Part shown: piece after piece, positions 31,621 to 41,252 of the stretch
Numbering within the stretch: position 1 is the stretch's first letter
How the letters are laid out: each line of letters starts with the position of its first letter
Assembly (NCBI RefSeq): GCF_964019385.1
Contig: NC_088655.1
Location: 7,811,833-7,875,832 of the forward strand
From: Sycon ciliatum
Taxonomy: Eukaryota > Porifera > Calcarea > Leucosolenida > Sycettidae
Direction: 5' to 3'
DNA: 64,000 nt
Translations under genes and position numbers: made by a program
Notes under the pieces: generated by a model
Seen by the model: the letters and a program-made list of their open reading frames with translations, nothing else
What the model was told of the DNA's origin: nothing
Database searches by the model: none

Positions 31621-33992
31621 TGTTTGTTGTTTGTATTCTTTATTTAGAGTGGGAAGTCCAAAACACGCCCTAGCCTAATAACAATGGTCCCACTAGTGAG
31701 GGAATGCTGTATATCTGTGCATAAGCCTAGCGGATCAGTGAGTGTAACAGCAACTAGTAGGGAAAGAAAAGGAGAGAAGAAAAACAACTCAAAACAGGAG
31801 TTGCGACTTGCATAGGGAGAAAATAACGTAAAGAGCAGTGCATACAGTATTTTTAAAAAGGCTTATTTATCTGGTAAGCAAAAAGGCAAGAGCCATTGAC
31901 TTAAAGCGATTGCGTTTTCTTTCTTGCCTGACCGCAGCGGGGAGCTGGTTCCATAAGATGGTCCCAGCATAGGTAACACGTTTGGCAAGATATGCAGTTG
32001 GGCTAGCTGGGACAATCAGTAAATTGTCGTGCCCACAGCGAGTTTGAGTGGAATTACTGCAGCTGAAAAAGTTAGCGAACAACATGCTGATGTTAGAGAA
32101 GTCATGAAGACAACGCCAGATAAAAACCAGAAGGTGCATGTTGGTGTATGTGGTCAATGTTTGGATGTTCATGCGTGTAAGAATATTGCTTGTGGGTGTC
32201 CCGGGAGGTACCCGACAGACTGTGCGTACAGCACGCTTGAAGAGCCCATTAAGCCGTCGACTTTGATACGCTGTGAGAAATGGTAAGTAAGCAGAAGCGG
32301 CATACATAAAGTGTGATAAAATGAAAGAACGAAAATAGGCTATGCGACATTGAAAGGGCAGGAACGTAGCGTATCGTCTGAGCACGCCAACTTTCGACGC
32401 GACGCCCCGTGCGACGTGGTCGACCATGGTGTTCCAGCTCATGTCCGCATCAAAGTGGAGACCTAAATATTTCGCAGAGCGAACAGTTGGCAGAGGCAGT
32501 CCATTACATTGCACTTGCAAGTCAAATGTTTGAGATCGTACTGGCGATATCGACATGATCTGTGTCTTCGTTTCATTCAAGATGAGACCGCGGTTCCTAA
32601 GCCAATCGGCGAGGTGCTGGACAGCACTTGAGAGATTTTGGGACACCTCATCCGTGCTCATGCTGCTGGATCTAATTGAGATATCGTCCGCAAATTGCAG
32701 GGTCGCAACGTTGTAAGGGGACAGCTCTTTCGCAATGTCACGGACGTAGAGAACAAACAACAGGGGCCCGAGAACTGACCCCTGTGGTACTCCGGAGAAG
32801 CTGGTGTATGGTGAGCTCTGTACCTGACCGACTTTGACATACTGTGTCCGATCTGAGAGGTAGTCTGCAAGCCATTGCAGCACCGTTCCACCAATTCCGA
32901 CCTCGAATAGGTCCTGGATAAGGGTTTGGTGCTTCACCTTATCAAATGCTTTTGACATATCTACGAAAGCAATCCCCGTGAAGTACTTTTTTGTCTGGGC
33001 TTGGCATATGCCCTCAACGGCTAATACGAGGGCATCACATGTGGAATGATGTGAACGATAGCCGAACTGAGTTGGTGGAAATAGATCATGTCGGCACAAG
33101 TACTGAGTGAGCTGATCATGGATGACTCGTTCCAAAAGCTTTGAAACTATCGACATTAGAGACACGGGTCTGTGATTCTTTGCTATGCTGGGATCACCAC
33201 CTTTAAACAGAGGTGAAATGCTGGCCACCTTCATAGGAGCTGGGAAATGTCCCTCCCTCATGGATTTGTTGAACAGTAAGGCCAATGACGGCGCAAGAAC
33301 ATCTGCATGAGCTCGAAGAAGGGCTGCAGGGATGCCGTAACTGCCAGTTGCCTTCGTTGGATTCTGTTGCTCTAGAAGCTTCCGGACTTTTGCAATAGAT
33401 ACAGGAACAAATTCCACAAAACTAGTTGCCGTCCGTGGCCCTTGGGGTAGGTGAAGATGAACTGGGCGGCTGGAGTCTTCCACGATCTTGGCGAAAGCAC
33501 TTCGAAATGCCTCAGCTGAGCACTGAAGTGGTGCCGATTTTCTTTGTTTCCCCGTCAACTGGTTGATGATTCGCCAGGTTTGTTTTACATCACAAGTCGC
33601 AAGCTGAAATTTTGTACTGTAGTACGCTTCTTTCAGCTTCCGGTTACAGGTAGTGGCCTCCCTTCTCGCCGCTTTGAATGTAGCATACCTTTGCTCAGAT
33701 CTGTCTGACAGCCACTTTCTATGAAGCCGGTTGCGCTTACTCAAAAGGTGCAAGAGCTGGCTGTCCATCCACGGTACCGATTGTCGCTTGTGCTGCTTAC
33801 AAGATCTACGAGGGGCATGAGTGTCAAGAACCTGCAGGAAGCGATTATTCCACTCCGTCCACATGTCTGTTGGGCTGCCTTCGATGCTGCAAAAATTCTA
33901 CTGAATCAAGTCAGCTTTGAAGCTTTCATGATTTATCCTTCGGTAGTTCCGGCACAACATTGATGTCTCGGGACTCCTTGTCGGGTCAAGGC
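31617..33992 (-). mobile_element. LINE-2, 5'-truncated non-LTR retrotransposon
   Basis: The insertion interrupts the minisatellite: array sequence stops at GGATGGT (31619) and resumes ATGGTAGTCAC (33993), giving a short ATGGT duplication. The 3' end on the minus strand has AAATAAAG and an ACAAAC-type tail. The 5' end lacks the endonuclease, as expected for incomplete reverse transcription. Confidence 0.8.
31867..33864 (-). CDS. LINE-2 reverse transcriptase (5'-truncated ORF2)
   Basis: 665 codons, open throughout. RT motifs in order: NPTKATGSYGIPAALL (~168-183), NHRPVSLMSIVSKLLERV (230-247), FVDMSKAFDKVKH (300-312) with a catalytic Asp, GVPQGSVLGPLLF (358-370), LQFADDISI (389-397) with the catalytic DD, and SAKYLGLHFDADMSW. 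The C-terminus (AKRVTYAGTILWNQLPAAVR...FKSMALAFL) is the usual LINE tail. Upstream, the same frame continues to about 33960 (RINHESFKADLIQ) but has a TAG near 33900, so the true ORF was longer and the shown start is only the first usable codon. Without an endonuclease the copy cannot move alone. CR1/L2-like by eye. Confidence 0.9.
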   Translation of the reverse strand: MWTEWNNRFLQVLDTHAPRRSCKQHKRQSVPWMDSQLLHLLSKRNRLHRKWLSDRSEQRYATFKAARREATTCNRKLKEAYYSTKFQLATCDVKQTWRIINQLTGKQRKSAPLQCSAEAFRSAFAKIVEDSSRPVHLHLPQGPRTATSFVEFVPVSIAKVRKLLEQQNPTKATGSYGIPAALLRAHADVLAPSLALLFNKSMREGHFPAPMKVASISPLFKGGDPSIAKNHRPVSLMSIVSKLLERVIHDQLTQYLCRHDLFPPTQFGYRSHHSTCDALVLAVEGICQAQTKKYFTGIAFVDMSKAFDKVKHQTLIQDLFEVGIGGTVLQWLADYLSDRTQYVKVGQVQSSPYTSFSGVPQGSVLGPLLFVLYVRDIAKELSPYNVATLQFADDISIRSSSMSTDEVSQNLSSAVQHLADWLRNRGLILNETKTQIMSISPVRSQTFDLQVQCNGLPLPTVRSAKYLGLHFDADMSWNTMVDHVARGVASKVGVLRRYATFLPFQCRIAYFRSFILSHFMYAASAYLPFLTAYQSRRLNGLFKRAVRTVCRVPPGTPTSNILTRMNIQTLTTYTNMHLLVFIWRCLHDFSNISMLFANFFSCSNSTQTRCGHDNLLIVPASPTAYLAKRVTYAGTILWNQLPAAVRQERKRNRFKSMALAFLLTR

Positions 33993-34000
33993 ATGGTAGT

Positions 34001-34865
34001 CACATGACTTTCATACAGTTTGTGTATGATATGGATTATGGATGGTAGACACATAACCTCCTCAGCAGTAAACACACGTTGCTGGCCAAAAGGTCGGTCT
34101 GCCCATGGCCTGACCAACCGGACTGGTTCCGCTGGGTATGAGTAGATATATGTACTAGGAACGCAGTGCCATAACAAAACAAATCACGGTGCGCATGACA
34201 CTCGGATGGAAGCCGAGTTTTCGCATCCGTAGGAACGCCACCACAATCTAGGATCAAGGCACATATGCAAAACCTAAACGGCGGGAGGTAAGTTGATGAG
34301 ACCCACCACAAAGTGGTCAAAGACCGAAATCCCATAAACTGCATCCATTTTACCCTCGTGCCAGGCCACGAGTTCTCAATTAACTGTGGTTCCCAGCATG
34401 GCTGGGAAAAATTCCTTCCGCTTCCAAGCAGGACTTGAACCTGGTTCGCAACCATGACCTTAGACCATCCCACTGTGCCTGCCATAGTGCCATAGAACAT
34501 ACCAAAAACCTCAGACATAGAAAACCTTGTGATGAAATACTGGCTTGGGGAACTGAGAGCATGGAGCTATGGATACTTCCAATTGATACAGCAAAACATA
34601 TCCACTTACGGATGCATTTGAACATACACACACGCTCATGCATACACACGCACACATCCCTTCACGGACGCACAAACACCCCTTTCCTAACACACACATA
34701 CAGATGTATGTGAGCACGTCCACAAATGAGCGCATTTTTTTCTGTTCCTATCTGCACTGAACGCCATCTGCCTCTCAACAATTGAGAAAGGACAAAGGTA
34801 GGCAAATATCGTGCCTAGTCTGGGGGCAGTGAAGTATGGACCAACTGGTCTCTGCTTTGGAAAGA
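34001..34865. repeat. 865-bp tandem duplication, copy 1
   Basis: Tandemly repeated at 34866-35730. I found one difference, T at 34399 against C at 35264. The unit starts with one minisatellite unit and contains a SINE. Confidence 0.93.
34190..34505 (-). mobile_element. tRNA-derived SINE, copy 1
   Basis: On the minus strand GATGGTCTAAGG (A box, complement of about 34458-34469) and GGTTCAAGTCC (B box, complement of 34431-34441) have pol III promoter spacing and Leu/Ser-tRNA-like sequence. The body follows, with the hairpin CCCAGCCATGCTGGG. The tail is the segment shared with 17385-17500. End points are approximate. Confidence 0.72.
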
Positions 34866-35730
34866 CACATGGCTTTCATACAGTTTGTGTATGATATGGA
34901 TTATGGATGGTAGACACATAACCTCCTCAGCAGTAAACACACGTTGCTGGCCAAAAGGTCGGTCTGCCCATGGCCTGACCAACCGGACTGGTTCCGCTGG
35001 GTATGAGTAGATATATGTACTAGGAACGCAGTGCCATAACAAAACAAATCACGGTGCGCATGACACTCGGATGGAAGCCGAGTTTTCGCATCCGTAGGAA
35101 CGCCACCACAATCTAGGATCAAGGCACATATGCAAAACCTAAACGGCGGGAGGTAAGTTGATGAGACCCACCACAAAGTGGTCAAAGACCGAAATCCCAT
35201 AAACTGCATCCATTTTACCCTCGTGCCAGGCCACGAGTTCTCAATTAACTGTGGTTCCCAGCACGGCTGGGAAAAATTCCTTCCGCTTCCAAGCAGGACT
35301 TGAACCTGGTTCGCAACCATGACCTTAGACCATCCCACTGTGCCTGCCATAGTGCCATAGAACATACCAAAAACCTCAGACATAGAAAACCTTGTGATGA
35401 AATACTGGCTTGGGGAACTGAGAGCATGGAGCTATGGATACTTCCAATTGATACAGCAAAACATATCCACTTACGGATGCATTTGAACATACACACACGC
35501 TCATGCATACACACGCACACATCCCTTCACGGACGCACAAACACCCCTTTCCTAACACACACATACAGATGTATGTGAGCACGTCCACAAATGAGCGCAT
35601 TTTTTTCTGTTCCTATCTGCACTGAACGCCATCTGCCTCTCAACAATTGAGAAAGGACAAAGGTAGGCAAATATCGTGCCTAGTCTGGGGGCAGTGAAGT
35701 ATGGACCAACTGGTCTCTGCTTTGGAAAGA
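34866..35730. repeat. 865-bp tandem duplication, copy 2
   Basis: See copy 1. The near-perfect identity shows that the duplication is recent, or an assembly duplicate. Confidence 0.93.
35055..35370 (-). mobile_element. tRNA-derived SINE, copy 2
   Basis: The duplicate of 34190-34505 at +865. Confidence 0.72.
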
Positions 35731-35890
35731 TAGGACACAATGTTGAGTTACTTGCATTCTGAATCTGGGAGAATCAGCATGAAAAATGTTGCCACGGAGT
35801 GCAAAGATCAGTGTCAAAATATGTTAGGAAAGCCACTTTGAGATGTCTATATTACGACAGTACATACATGTAAATTAAAACGCCAGTTTT

Positions 35891-36316
35891 GACTACCCAG
35901 CTAACCAGTATGCCTACCCAGCTAACCAGTATAACTACCCAGCTAACCAGTATAACTACCCAACTAACCAGTATAACTACCCAGCTAACCAGTATACTTA
36001 CCCAGCTAACCAGTATAACTACCCAGCTAACCAGTATGCCTACCCAGCTAACCAGTATGACTACCCAGCTAACCAGTATGACTACCCAGCTAACCAGTAT
36101 GCCTACCCAGCTAACCAGTATAACTACCCAGCTAACCAGTATGCCTACCCAGCTAACCAGTATGACTACCCAGCTAACCAGTATAACTACCCAGCTAACC
36201 AGTATAACTACCCAGCTAACCAGTATACTTACCCAGCTAACCAGTATAACTACCCAGCTAACCAGTATACTTACCCAGCTAACCAGTATGACTACCCAGC
36301 TAACCAGTATAACTAC
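35891..36316. repeat. 21-bp minisatellite, about 20 copies
   Basis: The unit CCCAGCTAACCAGTATNNCTA is seven codons long and open on both strands (plus MTTQLTS-type, minus WVVILVS-type repeats). Variation is almost only at two adjacent positions. The minus-strand product would be strongly hydrophobic. No gene context. Confidence 0.9.
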
Positions 36317-36546
36317 GCTCATGACTCAATGCAGCCCAAGACATTTAGTCGTACAGGGCGAAACATCCATATTTGGATGTGCTCCGCGTGTGCTCCGATC
36401 CGCGAAGCTCGGGACCATGAGACACTTGGCCGTGGTCTTTGTTCTGCATGCAGTCTGTGTCATCAACTGTTGTGAACCCTCTAAGATTCTCTAAATTGTC
36501 AGGATCGTACGACCACACGGCACGAGGACAACTCTTTTCCTTTACA
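36317..36546. other. unique sequence before BEL element
   Basis: Nothing recognised. It ends with the CAGTA target duplication (36547-36551). Confidence 0.4.
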
Positions 36547-36551
36547 CAGTA

Positions 36552-37130
36552 TTTTAGAGATCCTACTCTGGTTCTGCCCGTACTAGTAGTAGTAGAATCC
36601 TAAAGGACGTTTTGGCTCTTCGTTGAGCTCATTTGGAGTCATTACACATAGACACTCAGTGTCTTTCCACTCGGAAACAATTCTCCTCATACTTCAGTAA
36701 GAATCATTATCATTAGTATCAGAGATACTCAAACTCGTGACTGTCCTCCAAGTAGTAATGATGAGGAAGCACGACGGCTGGGGTAGATATTCCCACCAGC
36801 CGTACGCGACGCAGAAAATGCTAGTGTCAGGATAAGGACATCGTGGAGGCGAATAGAGACATACCGTAGAAGTCTCCGGTAAACGAAAGCAATACGACGG
36901 GAAAAGAAGAAGACTGTATAACCATAAACGGGACAAGTCATGGCAGTAAGTATAGAACTAGAAAACGAATGGGAACAGGGTTGACTTGACATAGAACGTA
37001 CATGTAACAATAAATCGTAGTGTTGTCCAACGGTAACACACAGTAGCAATAAATACTAGAAATGCATCGAAAGTGCAGCTGTCAAAATCAGAGACAATGT
37101 ACAGAGTGAAGACGCATGCAATATCTAACA
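36552..37130 (-). repeat. BEL/Pao element, 3' LTR (579 bp)
   Basis: No difference was seen from 40645-41223. On the minus strand it begins TGTTAGATATTG, straight after a purine tract (CAACGGAGGGAG). The 29-bp stretch holding this tract and the LTR start is doubled at about 37122-37178. Confidence 0.92.
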
Positions 37131-37235
37131 CTCCCTCCGTTGAGGTACAATATCTAACACTCCCTCCGTTGAGGTACATAAGGCTGAACGAATGCATGTA
37201 TTGTAGCTCAACAACGAATACTTATGATATTGCAA

Positions 37236-40200
37236 TCAAAGGTGTAGGATCTTCTTGAGACAACGCTTGACGCATCTCACCATTCTCTCAAAGAACCCGC
37301 CCCACCAGGGGGGCTTCTCAAGTAGATGGGGCTTCTCCAGCAGATGGGGTCCCGCGTTGAGGCAGACGTTGATCGACGGGCCCTTGCCTGAGCAGAATGA
37401 CGCATCGTACACAACACGCACTCTTGTCGTGGTCCTATCTTCTCCACCAACGGCTTGATGTGGCGCATAGTGTATATCTCTCACATCACCAAATTCCGGG
37501 TTCTTGACTTCCTCGATATTGCTGATTCGGAAGTTGTCGGGTAGCGTTGCATGGCGGACTTGATTCTCCGTTATTGGATGTATCCCAAGAGACTCCAGCT
37601 CCCAGGATTGTTGAGGCTGCTGATCAAGGACCTGCGCTGTCGTCGTTAAGCTGTGCACCTCAGTAGCGAGGCATGTACCTGTCGTACTAGTTGTTGGGCC
37701 TGATGCAGGACCGGACAAGACCCAGCCAAGACGCGTACGGATGGCTGTCGGACCAGAGGCCGTCGTGATCACCTTGCCCATCATAAATTGCCAGTACTGG
37801 TCGGCTCCAATCAATAGATCGATTGTGGCTGTGCCGTCGCAGTCGTCTGCCAGTGTGAGGCCTTGTAGCGCACCGCAGCACTGGACTGCTTGTGCAGGGT
37901 GCTGGTTCTGGACTGGTGCACAAATTGATTCAATCACAATACACTCCAGCTGCAGGGGGTCTCCCTCCGTACTCTGTACGGTCAGATTCACCACGTCTCT
38001 TAAACCGCTGTCCCCAACAGAGCAATCACCGAAGGCATTGACATTCAAGCCTTCCTGCCTGTCTGTCTTTAGGTCCAGCCGCCTTTGCACATCACGTGTC
38101 ACGAATGAGCGCTGGCTCCCTCCGTCGAACAACACCCTCACAGGGATCCCGGTGTCTCGGACAGGTATGCCTGGTGCAACCATAGCTTTAGCGGTCTGCA
38201 GCAAAACCATATTGTTGTCCTTGCTAGATGACGTCAGAGCACTGACAGACGACAGTGTAACGCTGCTGGCGGATGGATTGGTCGGTCCCTTCTTGCTTGG
38301 AGCCGATGCTGCCCTAGACTGGTTGTTAGCGGCCGGCTTCTTTTCATAGCGCGACGTGGGTGGTGTCACAGGTGATGGCCTGTCAGATGTTGAGTCACAC
38401 AGGGTAGTGTGGTGTCGACGTTGGCACTTGGCGCATTTCAACTTCGACTGACAGTGACGGATTATGTGGTTCGGTTTCAGACACAAAAAGCACCTTCCGT
38501 TGCTCTTAACTATGTCCTTCCGCTTCTCGGTGTTTGTAACGACAGAGCACCTGGCCGTCTCATGACTCTGTCCACAGAACACGCAACTGGCACTTGCCGG
38601 GGACGTAAAAGCTGCTAATGCTGCTGCTGTTGGCTGTTCTCTGTAGGTCTGTTTGTTGCGTGTACCGGTCCCCTCAGGCTGTGTGGTGATGCCAGTGAGT
38701 GTCTCCTGTGCTGTTGTTCTGTAGTCCGCTTCTCTTAATGCCCAGGCCAGCAGAGTGCATACCGTCTCCGCTTCACCTCTTTCTGTCATCTGGCGGTAGT
38801 ACTGCGTCAAGAGAGACTGTGGCAGTTTCTTCAGGAGCTGCTGATAGAATGCACCAGCCTGAAGTTCCTGGCTGCGTCCGGCGTCTTCTAGGTGAATGAC
38901 AGCTACTTGGAGAAGATCAGCGAACTTCTCCAGATCCTGGGCAGCTCGTTCCATTCGTATCACTGGTAGCCTCGCCAGCGCCTCTGTATGCACTGCTGTC
39001 TGTCTTCTATCGCCACCAAACTTCTGTTCTAGACGCCTGATTGCTGCGGTGTACGCTGCTGCTGAGTATCCATAAGATTCTATCGCTTTCAATGCTGAGC
39101 CCGTCAAAAACTGACGTAGTTGCAATAATTTCAGCTCTGGCGATAAATCTTGCTGCTCTACGCAAACCGAGAATGCTGCTTTCCATGTTCTGTATGCTGT
39201 TTTATCGCCACTAAACGTAGGTATCTTCACTTTCTTCAGGTGTCGGTACACGTCTGTTGGTGCTGCTGTTGACGATGTTAAGCTGGCTGTCATTCCAGAC
39301 CAACTGGTCTGCACGGGTTGCTGCTGCTGGTATTGTTGCTGTTGATGCTGCTGCTGCTGCTGCTGCTGTTGCCGCTGCTGCTGCTGTTGTTGCAGCCCAG
39401 ACAACGGCTGTGGCCTGAGCCTCGGTAGCGGCGTGGAAAACCGCTGCGGCGGTAGCATGCGTGATAACGGCTGCGGCATAGACGACGGCTGCAATGTAGA
39501 CAAAGGCTGCGACGACTTCGGCACATAGACCGACTGGGACGCGTACAACGGCGGCAACGAGTGCTGCGACACAGGCAACGAGTGCTGCGACACAGGCAAC
39601 GGCAAAGACTGATCTGCCGACAATGGCGGCAACGACTGCTGCGACACGGGCAGCGGCAAAGACTGAGACGCAGACAACGGCGGCAACGACTGCATCGACA
39701 CGGGCAGCGACTGCTGCGACAAGTACTGATACGCAGACAACGGTTGTGACATACATGAAGGCAAGGGCTGCGACAAAGACTGCGACACATACACAGGCTG
39801 TGTGTGTGTGTACTGCATGCGTGTGCGCTGTGATTGCATCCTAGACACAGGTTGCGACGCAGTCTCTGGGGTCTGTTTGCCAGGTTGCCACAATGTGTCC
39901 ATGGAGTTGTTGGTGTGAGCCAATGGTGCTGTCCCAGTGTTGAACTGCTGTGCATTCTCAATCATATACTCGGTGCTTTCAGAAACAATCACTGGCGTAG
40001 CAATGTCTGGCACGAAAGCGTTCGCCCACGTTGTATCACTATTTGCAGTTGCACCTTCTACGTCGTTTGGATACTCTTGCCAATCCTTCGTATCTGCCTT
40101 TTGATGATGACCATAGCCTTGTAAAGTTGTCTGATCACCAGCGGGTTCGCACAACGGCGCACTCTCGCCCGTTTCGGGAACCTGTGCGTCTGCCTGTGCA

Positions 40201-40622
40201 CGACTCGTGCTGTCTGTTTGCTGCATATGGCCGCTCAGGACAAGGCCTGCAGCTCCTGGTGCGTGATCCGTGTCCTTATCTAGACTCGCTAGGTACGCTT
40301 TCACCTTATCGGCATTCCGGGTGTACTGTACACCGCTTACAGAGCTCGCACGTGAACTGTTGTAGTTTGAACAAATTCCGTACATGTACTCACTAACCAT
40401 AGCCACTGTGTTTGCATACATTTCTTGTGTTGCTACATACTCCTCAAACAACTCTGGATCCTCCCGCAATGTACTAAGCAAGCAATGTACTTTTAGGTCC
40501 AGCTCCACGAGTGACAGTTTGACAGCACTTACAGGTGATCCATTTTCGATTTCGTTCAGAACCGCGATTCTTGCTCTGGCGAAGGCGACACTCTGGTCAG
40601 CCTTTCTCGACCTCGCATCCAT
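37236..40622 (-). CDS. BEL/Pao Gag-protease with deleted pol
   Basis: 1128 codons, starting ATG 22 bases inside the 5' LTR. Order: an N-terminal helical region; a Ser/Leu/Gln-rich repeat (~280-390); a glutamine tract (~411-435); a BEL Gag core (KIPTFSGDKTAYRTWKAAF, ~466-484, to ~640); three CCHC-like knuckles (680-692, 711-724, 730-742); and an aspartic protease with LFDGGSQRSFV (~831-841, DGGS in place of DTGS, as in this family). It then enters reverse transcriptase (VRVVYDASF...GPSINVCLNAGP, ~1083). There the frame jumps straight to the end of integrase (PPWWGGFFERMVRCVKRCLK). RT, RNase H and most of integrase are gone, yet the frame is kept. The element could still make capsid and protease but must borrow pol. 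Confidence 0.92.
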   Translation of the reverse strand: MDARSRKADQSVAFARARIAVLNEIENGSPVSAVKLSLVELDLKVHCLLSTLREDPELFEEYVATQEMYANTVAMVSEYMYGICSNYNSSRASSVSGVQYTRNADKVKAYLASLDKDTDHAPGAAGLVLSGHMQQTDSTSRAQADAQVPETGESAPLCEPAGDQTTLQGYGHHQKADTKDWQEYPNDVEGATANSDTTWANAFVPDIATPVIVSESTEYMIENAQQFNTGTAPLAHTNNSMDTLWQPGKQTPETASQPVSRMQSQRTRMQYTHTQPVYVSQSLSQPLPSCMSQPLSAYQYLSQQSLPVSMQSLPPLSASQSLPLPVSQQSLPPLSADQSLPLPVSQHSLPVSQHSLPPLYASQSVYVPKSSQPLSTLQPSSMPQPLSRMLPPQRFSTPLPRLRPQPLSGLQQQQQQRQQQQQQQQHQQQQYQQQQPVQTSWSGMTASLTSSTAAPTDVYRHLKKVKIPTFSGDKTAYRTWKAAFSVCVEQQDLSPELKLLQLRQFLTGSALKAIESYGYSAAAYTAAIRRLEQKFGGDRRQTAVHTEALARLPVIRMERAAQDLEKFADLLQVAVIHLEDAGRSQELQAGAFYQQLLKKLPQSLLTQYYRQMTERGEAETVCTLLAWALREADYRTTAQETLTGITTQPEGTGTRNKQTYREQPTAAALAAFTSPASASCVFCGQSHETARCSVVTNTEKRKDIVKSNGRCFLCLKPNHIIRHCQSKLKCAKCQRRHHTTLCDSTSDRPSPVTPPTSRYEKKPAANNQSRAASAPSKKGPTNPSASSVTLSSVSALTSSSKDNNMVLLQTAKAMVAPGIPVRDTGIPVRVLFDGGSQRSFVTRDVQRRLDLKTDRQEGLNVNAFGDCSVGDSGLRDVVNLTVQSTEGDPLQLECIVIESICAPVQNQHPAQAVQCCGALQGLTLADDCDGTATIDLLIGADQYWQFMMGKVITTASGPTAIRTRLGWVLSGPASGPTTSTTGTCLATEVHSLTTTAQVLDQQPQQSWELESLGIHPITENQVRHATLPDNFRISNIEEVKNPEFGDVRDIHYAPHQAVGGEDRTTTRVRVVYDASFCSGKGPSINVCLNAGPHLLEKPHLLEKPPWWGGFFERMVRCVKRCLKKILHL

Positions 40623-40644
40623 TGAATCCGGCTCGAAGGACCAA
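40623..40644 (-). promoter_or_regulatory. BEL primer-binding site
   Basis: On the minus strand the sequence directly after the LTR reads TTGGTCCTTCGAGCCGGATT, a tRNA 3'-end complement of the kind used by BEL elements, and runs into the ATG of gag. Confidence 0.6.
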
Positions 40645-41223
40645 TTTTAGAGATCCTACTCTGGTTCTGCCCGTACTAGTAGTAGTAGAATCCTAAAGGA
40701 CGTTTTGGCTCTTCGTTGAGCTCATTTGGAGTCATTACACATAGACACTCAGTGTCTTTCCACTCGGAAACAATTCTCCTCATACTTCAGTAAGAATCAT
40801 TATCATTAGTATCAGAGATACTCAAACTCGTGACTGTCCTCCAAGTAGTAATGATGAGGAAGCACGACGGCTGGGGTAGATATTCCCACCAGCCGTACGC
40901 GACGCAGAAAATGCTAGTGTCAGGATAAGGACATCGTGGAGGCGAATAGAGACATACCGTAGAAGTCTCCGGTAAACGAAAGCAATACGACGGGAAAAGA
41001 AGAAGACTGTATAACCATAAACGGGACAAGTCATGGCAGTAAGTATAGAACTAGAAAACGAATGGGAACAGGGTTGACTTGACATAGAACGTACATGTAA
41101 CAATAAATCGTAGTGTTGTCCAACGGTAACACACAGTAGCAATAAATACTAGAAATGCATCGAAAGTGCAGCTGTCAAAATCAGAGACAATGTACAGAGT
41201 GAAGACGCATGCAATATCTAACA
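40645..41223 (-). repeat. BEL/Pao element, 5' LTR (579 bp)
   Basis: Same length and, as far as I compared, same sequence as 36552-37130. CAGTA at 41224-41228 and 36547-36551 is the 5-bp target duplication usual for BEL. Full element 36552-41223. Matching LTRs mean a young insertion. Confidence 0.93.
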
Positions 41224-41252
41224 CAGTATATTTCACTTCATCAAATAATTAA

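Noticed and set aside
34036..34518. 160-codon minus-strand frame as a gene
   Set aside because: Covers the SINE and is duplicated only because of the 865-bp tandem repeat.
39211..39961. Long Cys/Arg-rich and Ala/Val-rich frames overlapping BEL gag
   Set aside because: Shadow frames of the Gln/Ser-rich gag region on the same strand; no motifs.
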